Assembly (NCBI GenBank): GCA_964017065.1 | Contig: OZ024784.1 | Coordinates: forward strand, 600,382 to 664,381 | DNA: 64,000 nt | Direction of reading: 5' to 3' | Source of the DNA: Haliclona indistincta | Taxonomy: Eukaryota > Porifera > Demospongiae > Haplosclerida > Chalinidae | Part shown: positions 54,934 to 64,000 of the stretch, in pieces | How positions within the stretch are numbered: the stretch's first letter is position 1 | Layout of the letters: each line of letters opens with the position of its first letter | The notes under the pieces: generated by a model | Told to the model about the DNA's origin: nothing | The model's database searches: none | Seen by the model: only the letters and a program-made list of their open reading frames with translations | Translations under genes and position numbers: made by a program

Positions 54934-56594
54934 ATGATCTGCAGAATTTACAAAGGTTCATAATTTACTGCATGTGTGTACATGTACATTTAAAACTCTC
55001 CTGAACTATTCTATAATATGCAGGTGTTGCAGTTCTGTTGCTGGTGTTAGCTGCTATTGTGGAGCACTCCGACTGTGCACCACTAGCCGGCACTAAGAAT
55101 GACACAAAGAGAGATGAAGAATTGTTTGAAGGAGATATCGTAATCTCAGAGGAAATGATTCGTCACTACTACAACATCACTGACTATGAACTAAAGACTG
55201 GGGAAAAGTTCCGTAATCGCACACGACCTGAACGAGGTGCTTCAAACGTGTCAAGTAAACTATGGCCCGATGGAATAGTGTATTATACATTTGATCCAAG
55301 CCTTCCAAATCAAGTAGCCATGACAATTCGAGATGCCATGGATGACTATGAGAGTAAAACTTGCTTGAGATTTGTAGTGAGAAACTCCGGGAATCGCATC
55401 AAGGTTGGTTCTGAGAATACAGGATGTTGGAGTTTTGTTGGAATGAGTGGAAGAGGTGAACAAGACCTCAACATGAGGCCACGTTGTAATACATTTGCCA
55501 CAGCACTGCATGAGATTGGTCATGCTATTGGTTTCTGGCACGAGCAGTCTCGACCCGATCGTGACTCATATGTCAATATTCTTTATCACAATATAGAAGG
55601 AGAATTTTATTATCGATATTTTATGAAACGTAATGATATAGACTCTCTGGGAGTTGTGTATGATTATGGCTCCATCATGCATTATGGAACACATTACGCC
55701 TCTAGATTTGGTGGTGGTCCCACTATAGAAGTGAACAACCCAACTGAGTACTCAAATCAAGGTAGTCCTACACTTGGGCAGGAAAATGGACTTAGTGCCA
55801 AGGACATCCAACAAGTGAATTTTCTATACAGTTGTCCTAAATCTGGTGTTAATGGTAGTAGGCTAAGGATTGTAGTTCGAAATGGAGTGAGTCTTCCTGA
55901 CACAGATCCATTGCTCAATGCCCCTGATCCATATGTTAGAATCACAGCTGTCCACACCTCTACTGTAACAAGACACACATCTGTCAAATCAGGCACTCAG
56001 AACCCAACATGGAACGAACTAATTGATCTTGGTGTCTACCAATGGAAATATTTCCGAGTCCAAATATGGGACGATGACAACTTTCCTACTTTTGGTGATG
56101 ATGAAATGTCAGTCTCTGAAACATTTGCACTGACAGCAACTGGCTCCAGGAAGAATGTGAAGCACTGTACTAACCCTTCCTGCAGTGGGTACCTGTGGCT
56201 AGACTACTATCTCTGTCCCAATGGATGGAGTGGTGATAACTGTGCTCATAGATGGGGTAACCTACGATTCAATATTCGCTATGGTCGCAATCTACCAGAT
56301 GAAGACAGCTGGTGGAACAACAGTGATCCTTATGTGGAGGTCATTGCTTACAATTCAGAAGGAACTTCTGTTCGTAGAACAACTTCTACCAAGGGTGGAG
56401 ATCAGAGTCCGGATTGGAACCAGAACCTATATTTTGGCAAAGATGCATGGAAACGATTCAAGGTAAAAGTCTGGGATAGCGACTGGAATGCTGATGATGC
56501 ACTTTCGAATCAGCAGACAGTGACGATCACCTCTGGATCTCACACATACGTTACACACAGTGTATATATCAAGTATGACTACTACTTTCAGTAA
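54934..56594 (+). CDS. Astacin-C2-C2 metalloprotease gene 4
   Basis: Secreted zinc endopeptidase of the astacin family (M12A) with two C-terminal C2 domains; 530 residues. Exon 1 is 54934-54955 and exon 2 is 55024-56594 (phase 1). Layout: signal peptide 1 to about 27; pro-segment with FEGD at 42-45, the astacin aspartate switch that holds zinc in the zymogen; cleavage region RTRPERG near 73-79; protease domain to about 278 with HEIGHAIGFWH (zinc ligands His170, 174, 180; Glu171), SRPDRD and the Met-turn SIMHY 224-228; the four domain cysteines (KTCLRF, GCW, RCNT, LYSCP); C2-1 about 286-385 with NAPDPYV and WDDDN...DDE calcium-loop acids; linker HCTNPSCSGY ... CPNGWSGDNC resembling part of an EGF module; C2-2 about 420-520 with NNSDPYVE and WDSDWNADD. 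Expected outside the cell and calcium dependent. Confidence 0.9.
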
Positions 56595-57354
56595 CTGATC
56601 CAGTTACACAGTGTGTGATCTTATAATGGACCACATTAGGTGTATGATTGTCTTGAGCTCAGTAGTGTAGCTAGCAGTACATTAGTACCTTTGGTTTGTT
56701 GACTGTAAATTTAACATTTTAAATTTGAGAGCAAGAAAAACACATGTTATATTGACTGCCGTATCATAATTATTTGTCTTGTCATGCATGCGATAAAATA
56801 ATTTCACTAGTGTTGTAAAAAAGGGCTTTAATTTTAGCTCAAATTTTCTAGGTATGTTCATCTTGTTTGTTTTTCCAACAGCGTTGCTAGCCATATCAAT
56901 CCTCACTCATAGTACACTCTTTTGAAAAACCCAACATAACATACTGTAGCTAGTTGCTTTCCTCAAAATGTAAATTATCATTTCTTTGTTTCACTTTCTA
57001 TAAGCCCTATTATATTGCATACACAGCTAGGATGAAGGTGGTGTATTGAACATGATTTCATCTGCAGTATAATTAGCTAGTTCAACACTGTCGACAAGGC
57101 TAAAGTAGCTCACAATCACAAGTCTAATCAGAGTGAGACAAGAGCAAAAAGATTGCTTATTTTGCAGGATACTAGATAGTAAACATGTCTGTGTAATATC
57201 AGGTGGCTGTGTAGTAGCTACTCTTCTCTTATAGCTGAGTATGTTAAAATTGAATACCCAGTCTGCATGTTCTGATAATGTATACATGAAATGTGGTCTC
57301 CAGCTCAATAATTATGATCATCACGTGTTTATAACATGTCTCACATGAAATCGC
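56595..57354. other. Spacer between astacin genes 4 and 5
   Basis: AT-rich, with no gene. Similar to 49733-50521. Confidence 0.7.
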
Positions 57355-57360
57355 TATAAA
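57355..57360 (+). promoter_or_regulatory. TATA box of astacin gene 5
   Basis: TATAAA in cgctataaataaagtcac, 80 bp before the ATG at 57435. Confidence 0.6.
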
Positions 57361-57434
57361 TAAAGTCACTAGCTAATCCACTCAGCATCACAATCACTAC
57401 CTGTACTGCTGTTAGTTAGAATACTTTTGGGCAA

Positions 57435-59074
57435 ATGTTCATGAGCGAAATCTTGAAAGGTAATAATAAGTATTTTGTCTGTATATCATACAAGTGCTCT
57501 TATTTGCAGGTGTTGCAGTTCTGTTGCTGGTGTTAGCTGCTATTGTGGAGCACACCGACTGTGCACCACTAGCCGGCACTAAGAATGACACAAAGAGAGA
57601 TGAAGAATTGTTTGAAGGAGATATCGTAATCTCAGAGGAAATGATTCGTCACTACTACAACATCACAGACTATGAACTAAAGACTGGGGAAAAGTTCCAT
57701 TTTAACACAAGAAGCAAACGAGGCGCTACAAATCAGTTATACAGACTTTGGCCAAATGGAATAGTTTATTACATGTTCGATCCTGACCTCCCAGTGCACA
57801 TTGCAATGAGAGTTCGAGATGCCATGGATGATTTTGAGAAGAAAACCTGCTTGAGATTTGGCGTCAATAGGGCAGGAAATCGCATCAAGATTGTATCAAA
57901 GTATTCAGGATGTTGGAGTATGGTTGGAATGTTTGGAGGAGGTGAACAAGAGCTTAATCTTCAATATCCGAACTGTGATTCATTTGGCATTACTCTGCAC
58001 GAGATTGGTCACGCTATTGGTTTCTTTCATGAGCAGTCTCGACCTGACCGTGACTCATATGTCAATGTACTTTATGTGAATATTCCAGCAAGCAAGAGGT
58101 ACAACTTTATGAAACGTAATGATATCAACTCACTTGGTGTTAAATATGATTATGGCTCTATAATGCACTATGGAACACATGCCTTCTCTCGTAACGGTCA
58201 ACCCACTATACAAGTCAACAACCCAAATGCATATACCAATCAAGGCAATCCTAAGATTGGGCAAAGAATTGGTCTTAGTGCCAAGGACATTGAGCAAGTG
58301 AATCTTCTCTACAGTTGTCCTAAAACTGGCACATATGGCAGACTCAGGATCAAAGTGCGATGTGCAGTGAATCTTCCTGACACAGATCCATGGCTCAATG
58401 CCCCTGATCCATATGTTAGGATTACAGCTATCCACACCTCTACTGTAACAAGACACACATCTGTCAAATCAGGCACTCAGAACCCAACATGGAACGAACT
58501 AATTGATCTTGGTGTCTACCAATGGAAATATTTTCGAGTCCAAATGTGGGACGATGACAACTTCTTTGATGACGCAATGTCAGTCTCTGAAACATTTGCA
58601 CTGACAGCAACTGGCTCCAGGAAGAATGTGAAGCACTGTACTAACCCTTCCTGCAGTGGGTACCTGTGGCTAGACTACTATCTCTGTCCCAATGGATGGA
58701 GTGGTGATAACTGTGCTCATAAATGGGCTAACCTACGATTCTTTATATGCTTTGGTCGCAATCTACCAGATGAAGACGGCTGGTGGAACGACAGTGATCC
58801 TTATGTGGAGGTCATTGCTTACAATTTAGAAGGAACTTCTGTTCGTAAAATAACTTCTACCAAGAATGGAGACCAGAGTCCAGATTGGAACGAGAATTTA
58901 CAATTTGGTTTTGATGCATGGAAACGCTTCAAGATAAAAGTCTGGGATAGTGATTACAACGCAGATGATCCACTATCAAATCAACAAATGATGTCAATCT
59001 CGTATGGAACTCATGCCTATATTGTCCACAAGTGCAACAGTGGATACATTAAGTTTGATTACCAGTTTCTGTAA
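57435..59074 (+). CDS. Astacin-C2-C2 metalloprotease gene 5 (furin-type site)
   Basis: Exon 1 is 57435-57459 (MFMSEILK plus one base) and exon 2 is 57510-59074, giving 529 residues. Very close to gene 3, including the RSKR processing site and the FFHEQ zinc motif. Differences: the first C2 domain has lost three residues in its calcium loop (WDDDNFFDDAMS instead of the longer WDDDNFLTSSDDAMS), and an extra Cys appears in each C2 domain (VRCAVNLP, FFICFGRN). Gene conversion with the gene 4 type is suggested by SETFALTATGSRKNV replacing SESFAPTAIGSKKNV. Confidence 0.87.
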
Positions 59075-59244
59075 CTAACATGAACTGATGTACTGTTTCT
59101 GTAGAGTGAGATTTGTTTATTTTTCTGACGTAGTAACTAAAGCTATTGATTCAGTTACTGAAGGAATTTTTTACAAAGTTTTCTTTCGTGAAACAATTTA
59201 TTATCTACATATAATAATGAAAAAAGACTCGCTAATAGTAATAA

Positions 59245-60294
59245 TTACAGTTTAGACGTGTTCTCAGCACATACATCAGCTATCACCATGTCTGCTATCT
59301 CCTCGGCACAACCCCATGATAGTGCCATTGCCTGGTGTCCATGCCCATAGCAGTGAATAAAGATTGGCTTACTTGGCTCTCTCTCCAATCTCATTCCTCC
59401 TTTCCTCATCGGTCGTATGCCCACCCATGTATCCACCACTTCTGCCTCTGACAGACTCGGATTGATCTCTTGACAGCGCTTCAGAATTCCCTCAACGTTA
59501 CTGGAATCAATCTCTGTAGTGGTTTTACCAGTTTCAAATGTACCGCCCAGTATTACATAGTCAATTAGTGGGAATATGTATGTACGCTCTTTGCTCCCAA
59601 ATACAGCCGGTTCGAGGTAAAAATTTGAGATCCAAGGAGCTCTTACAGCGACCATTAGTCCCGCGGCAGGATAGAGCCTGGAATCATGAGCTAGCTGAGC
59701 TGCAGCAAGGCCCGTGCAGTTTACGACCACATCAAAGTTGCTTAGTTCAGATAAGCTGGTGATCTTTGCTTGCTGGGTCACACCTCCATTCATTGTAAAC
59801 TGCTGCAGTAACCATGGCAAGTATGTCTTGCACTGCAAACAATAGCTACTGAACACGTATATTGGTTTCCCTTGTCGTGAAAGCATTGCTAGCTCAGTTT
59901 CATCCGCGTGACGAAACCCAAACACAACGTCTTTCCACCAAGGCAAGGAATCCCCTTGCAGCAAGTAGTAGCCATTGATTTTAGTCAAGCCTACTTCACT
60001 GCATTTTGGAGAGCGGTATAGTGAGTGTAATCTCTTGAAAGTGGCTCGAACTCGTCGCTCTGTCACAGCTCTGGAGGCAGCATCAGGCCCTTCGGCTAGA
60101 TGAGGTGGCTCAACGAACCCACCAGACAGATCACTAGTGGTATTTGGTGGAAATTTCTCTGCTACCAAATTGACCTGCACCGACCTGTCCACACTCTTAG
60201 CCAGTTCCAGGAGTCGTTTCGCTACAGAGAGCCCTATGACCCCAGCACCAACAACTGCTACCTGGACGGGCCTTTTTCTATTAGACGTCGCCAT
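59245..60294 (-). CDS. Peroxisomal D-amino-acid/D-aspartate oxidase
   Basis: An intronless 349-residue FAD flavoenzyme that oxidatively deaminates D-amino acids to oxo acids, ammonia and hydrogen peroxide. The N-terminal dinucleotide-binding motif V-V-G-A-G-V-I-G-L-S lies at about 14-23. The middle has VVNCTGLAA and YPAAGLMVAVRAPW, then RTYIFPLIDYVILGGTFETG (active-site region) and VGIRPMRKGGMRLE with the substrate-binding Arg. CYGHGHQAMALSWG closes the FAD site. The last residues are S-K-L, a perfect type 1 peroxisomal targeting signal. It cannot be assigned by eye to the DAO or DDO side. It lies between astacin genes 5 and 6; its 3' end was duplicated next to gene 3. Confidence 0.9.
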   Translation of the reverse strand: MATSNRKRPVQVAVVGAGVIGLSVAKRLLELAKSVDRSVQVNLVAEKFPPNTTSDLSGGFVEPPHLAEGPDAASRAVTERRVRATFKRLHSLYRSPKCSEVGLTKINGYYLLQGDSLPWWKDVVFGFRHADETELAMLSRQGKPIYVFSSYCLQCKTYLPWLLQQFTMNGGVTQQAKITSLSELSNFDVVVNCTGLAAAQLAHDSRLYPAAGLMVAVRAPWISNFYLEPAVFGSKERTYIFPLIDYVILGGTFETGKTTTEIDSSNVEGILKRCQEINPSLSEAEVVDTWVGIRPMRKGGMRLEREPSKPIFIHCYGHGHQAMALSWGCAEEIADMVIADVCAENTSKL

Positions 60295-60480
60295 ATACTA
60301 GAGATCTGAGGTCACCTTCACTACCTCGAGCACTACCTGGTGATTAATTAGAGTCTGAGCGAGGGAGGTGCTGCACAGATGAATTCTTTCATTCTGTAAT
60401 AGTGTGTGCGTGCTATAGGCTAGAGACCATGTTCTGAACTGGTCTAATGCAGTGTAATGATTCTGCTGATGTAGTTAATG
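60295..60480. other. Short spacer, oxidase promoter region
   Basis: The oxidase ATG is 186 bp downstream (minus strand) of the astacin gene 6 stop. No TATA box is clear. Confidence 0.4.
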
Positions 60481-62305
60481 CTAAAAGCGATAGTCATACT
60501 TGATGTATCCTCCTTTGTAGCAGCGATGAATGATGGAACAATGGTATCCAGGCTTGATATGGACTAACTGCTGTGATGAAAGTCCCTCATCAAAGAACCA
60601 GTCGCTCTCCCAGACTCTTATGTGAAATTTTTCCCAACCATGGCTGCCAAAGTGAAGGATTTCATTCCAAATTGGATTTTCGTTGTTATGCTTTATAGAG
60701 GTTGCTCTCCGAACAGACTGCCCATCAATATTGTAAGCAATGACCTCCACATAAGGATCACTTGTGTCCCACAAACCATCTCTATCTTGCAGATTGCGAC
60801 CGTAGCGAATGAAAAATTGTAGATTAGCCCACTTGTGAGCACAGTTGCTACCAGCTCGCCCACTGGGGCAGAGGTAGTAGTCAAACCACAGGTATCCAAT
60901 GCATCGTGGATAAGGAGTACAGTGTTTCACACTCTCCTCCGTTCCACATGTTGTAGGAGTAATTATTTGTGAGAAGGACACTATATCATCCGCATTGTAG
61001 CCGTCATTGTCCCATATTTGGACTCGAAAATATTTCCAATATTGAACACCAAAGTCAAAATATTCGTTCCACGTTGGATTCATAGTGTGTGATTTGATGG
61101 TGGTCTTTTTAACCATAATACGACTGTAAACAGCAGTGATTTTAACATACGGATCGGGCACCGTATACAATGGGTTGGTGTCGAAAAGATTTCTTGCATT
61201 TCGTACTTTGATTCTGAGTCTACCTAGAACACCAATCCCAGGGCATTTGTACAGGTAGTTCACTTGTTTGATGTCCTTGGCGCTAAGGGCAATATTTTGC
61301 CCAAGAGTAGGTCTACCTTGATTAGCGTATACAGTTGGGTTGTTGACTTGTATAGTGGGTTGACCATTACGAGAGAAGGCATGTGATGAATAGTGCATTA
61401 TAGAGCCATAATCATACTCCATACCAAGTGAGTCTATATCATGAATATTACGTTTCATAAAATTAATAGCGTACCGTGACCGAAAATTTGAGCTTATAAT
61501 ATTGACATAAGAGTCACGATCGGGTCGAGACTGCTCGTGCCAGAAACCAATAGCATGACCAATCTCATGCAGTGCTGTGCCTAATGAAGTGCAGCCTGGA
61601 TCTCTGAGCCAGAGCTTCTGTTCTCCTCCAATCATTCCAATAAAGCTCCGACAGCCATAAAAGAACTCAGAAACGAATTTGATATGATTTCTTGCTCTTC
61701 TTTCAATAAATCTCAAGCATGTCCTGTTCTGATAGTAATTCATGGCATTTCGAATCGTCCTAATTGAACTTGCTGGTAGACTAGAATCAAATGTGTAATA
61801 CACTATTCCATCGGGCCATAGTTTACTTGACACACTTGTAGCACCTCGCTCAGTTCGTGTGCGATTACGGAACTTTTCCCCAGTCTTTAGTTCATAGTCA
61901 GTGATGTTGTAGTAGTGACGAATCATTTCCTCTGAGATTACGATATCTCCTTCAAACAATTCTTCATCTCTCTTTGTGTCATTCTTAGTGCCGGCTAGTG
62001 GTGCACAGTCGGAGTGCTCCACAATAGCAGCTAACACCAGCAACAGAACTGCAACACCTGCAAATAACATCAGATATTACACATTATTGCCTGGTAGAGT
62101 TAAACTGCAGTATGACCACTACTGCCATGCATTGTCAGCACTTTCTGAAGCTGGATGCTAGGGCCTTAGAATCTCAGAAGTGCATTTTAAAATAATTATA
62201 GTACTTCACTACATAATATCATGAACAGGCAATTCGTATCATGATGAACCTGTAATGAAAGCATCGAGTACTACACTGACCTGTCAATCCATTGCAGACC
62301 AGCAT
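60481..62305 (-). CDS. Astacin-C2-C2 metalloprotease gene 6 (divergent member)
   Basis: Exon 1 is 62305-62281 (MLVCNGLT plus one base) and exon 2 is 62057-60481, giving 533 residues. The signal and pro-segment coded at the 5' end of exon 2 (GVAVLLLVLAAIVEH to TRTERGATS) are almost identical to gene 2, yet the rest is far more diverged: protease domain with ALHEIGHAIGFWHEQSRPDRD, SIMHYSSHAFS and KCPGIGVLGRLRIKVRNARN. First C2: NLFDTNPLYTVPDPYVKI and WDNDGYNADDIVS. Linker: HCTPYPRCIGY ... CPSGRAGSNC. Second C2: WDTSDPYVEV and WESDWFFDEGLS. The sharp change in similarity suggests gene conversion of the 5' part. It is the only family member on the minus strand and no TATA box is seen. Confidence 0.86.
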
Positions 62306-62811
62306 GGTAGCAAGACGACTGTCTAGTACGATGTGCGCCTCTAGTAGAATGATCAGCGATTGAATTGAAAGTATCAGACTAACTCCAAGTCGTGAACAAA
62401 GAATTAGACCCGTTTCTCGAGAAAGAAACGCACCTGTGATCTACAGTCAGTTTGCACGTTACGATAGGTGGAGCTGAAGATAGAGCCTGAGCGAGAACTG
62501 CTGTGGAGAGCTCGTAGCTAAACACGTAGCATTTAGTTATTAACTGTAACGAGCACTTCATCAGCATATAATGAGCTTACTACGCAGTTCTTATAGGAAG
62601 CAAAGAGCTTAGGTATATAGATCTACTTTTCATGCAGCCAGGGAGACGGAGTCTGAAAGCATACTCACACCACTATTAATGTACACTGTAACACATGATG
62701 TAAACTGTTACACACACTCCAGAAAACATTATTAGAATCTTTGAACAAGTGTTCAACCAATTTCTTTCATTAATTCTGCATGAGAGAATAATAATAACCG
62801 CACACAGCAGG
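62306..62811. other. Upstream region of astacin gene 6
   Basis: Lies between the gene 6 start and the stop of the right-edge gene, both minus strand. Only short frames are seen. Confidence 0.45.
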
Positions 62812-64000
62812 TTAATGATGCGGCGCACCTTCAATATCCACCAGGTCTTGCAGAGCTCTGTCAGTCTGTGCAGCAAGTGACGGGGAACAGCAGTGCTCTT
62901 CTTCCTGACCTGACCTACAGCAAATGCAGCCGAGATAGCTAACTGGCTGAGACATAGCCACCCACCAGCTATTGGTAGGTTTAGAGGTGCAACCATCCTC
63001 TTGTGTCATGGTGTATAACAGGATCTCCATCTCATCGAGACCACTTCTCATCTCATCCTCTAGATTGCTAATGAGATTGTCTGAGCAGAGAGTGACACTG
63101 CGTGTGCGATCATGCACTTACTTGCAGCCATTGTGGGCACAACCTGGTCATCAGCAGGATGCTCTACAGCCATAGCTAGCTCACGAGGGCATGGTATAGT
63201 CCTACCTTGTGATGGTGGTGGTGTAGGATTGGTTGCTGTCTGTGTGAAATACTGTTTGATATTAGTTGATTGAGCAGCACCCTTGCTCTTCATCTTCTTC
63301 TTGTTGGGTTCCACTGGTCTTGATGTTGCTGCTGCTGGTGTTCTCTTCCTTCCTTGCAGTGATGAGTTGGTTTGTTTAACACGCGAGATCAGTGACTGAG
63401 CTAAACTTGGTCTAGCATTTTTGGAATCTGGTTTTTTCAATTGGAAAACTTTAGTAGCTTGTGGTAAAGCTATCATTTTTGAAAGCTTTTGGGAACTAGA
63501 GGCTTGTGAATTATTGTTTAGTTCTGCAAGAGGCTTTTTCTGTTTACTAGTTACTGGAGGTTTGTTGGTCAGGACTTGGACAGCACTGGTCTGCTGAAGA
63601 GAATGGAGAAATGAAGATTACTGCTTGTATTGATCCTACCCCGTCCACTGGTTTCAGTAGCTGGAACAGCATCGTTTCTGACTCCAGTAGACTGTGTTGT
63701 ATATGACCTGGTAGAGTGTGGAGAGGGACCATTGTAGCTATTGCTGCTGCAGCTGCTGCTGTAGTATCTTGTAGACCATCACTAGCTATAGACTGCTGTT
63801 GCTTCTTTGGTACACCTCTTGGGATCTTGCTCTTCCCTGAAGGTGGCTTCTTTTTATCAACACCACCACAACTTGAAGGAAGAGAGTGATACTAACTAGA
63901 GGTTTCTCACTAACCTTCTCTCAGTTTCAAACATAGCAGTTGTATAGTGCAAGCACTGGAGTCTCTTGCTGGGTGATTCTAGCAGCAAGCTGTCAGCTGT
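62812..64000 (-). CDS. 3' part of an unrecognised basic nuclear-type protein, truncated by the window edge
   Basis: At least four exons on the minus strand, running off the right edge. From the edge: SPSKRLQCLHYTTAMFETER; then GGVDKKKPPSGKSKIPRGVP with a Q run and A run, and HTLPGHIQHSLLESETMLFQ (about 63870-63640); a Ser/Lys-rich stretch with KGAAQSTNIKQYFTQT (about 63280-63225), resembling a PCNA-interacting (PIP-like) peptide but with a non-canonical first position; then, across a ~43-bp intron (phase 1, GCTGCAA/GTAAGT ... CTCAG/ACAATC), an acidic segment NLEDEMRSGLDEMEILLYTM and a cysteine-containing tail to TAA at 62812-62814. The low-complexity basic composition suggests a nuclear protein. 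I do not recognise the family. Confidence 0.6.

Overview
This window is animal nuclear DNA from an early-branching metazoan, most likely a sponge. The evidence is short introns with GT/AG borders, spliced metazoan genes (PAR-3, VPS41, TRMT10A, chondroitin synthases, astacins), promoters with TATA or bidirectional layout, and heavy microsatellite and minisatellite load. No bacterial-style operon, rRNA, tRNA or CRISPR is visible. The species assignment is an inference from gene content and compactness; I could not run a search.

Layout. 1-1.5 kb: a 74-residue membrane protein. 1.7-5.6 kb: a secreted M14 carboxypeptidase (minus) divergently paired with a TRMT10A tRNA methyltransferase (plus). 5.66-6.19 kb: a 48-bp minisatellite. 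6.5-7.5 kb: an intronless gene fusing ubiquitin to an ADP-ribosyltransferase-like domain. 8.0-9.7 kb: a repeat block. 9.9-16.7 kb: VPS41 (HOPS complex). 17.0-20.7 kb (minus) and 36.1-41.5 kb (plus): two paralogous two-exon chondroitin synthases flanking a large PAR-3 polarity gene (minus, 21.0-35.6 kb). 43.7-62.3 kb: an array of six astacin-C2-C2 secreted metalloprotease genes (five plus, one minus), with a peroxisomal D-amino-acid oxidase gene and a broken copy of its 3' end. 62.8-64.0 kb: the 3' part of an unrecognised minus-strand gene that runs off the edge.

The most interesting parts are three. First, the lineage-amplified astacin array: secreted zinc proteases carrying two calcium-type C2 domains, with visible duplication history, transposon empty sites, two zymogen-cleavage types, and one member whose start exon carries a 7-bp deletion. 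Second, the chondroitin synthase pair, whose N-terminal GT31 domains have lost different key motifs (one lacks the acidic DxD-like motif, the other lacks the C-terminal ED motif), while both C-terminal GT7 domains look intact. Third, the ubiquitin-ART fusion, whose ubiquitin ends in GG but lacks K48 and K63. PAR-3 keeps its N-terminal oligomerisation domain, three PDZ domains and the exact aPKC substrate core SSSLESLQT. Across PAR-3 and VPS41 many CT-type microsatellites lie directly against 3' splice sites and appear to serve as polypyrimidine tracts.

Exon borders given to the base were read from GT/AG signals and codon phase; where I say about, the border is approximate. Gene spans of spliced genes include introns.
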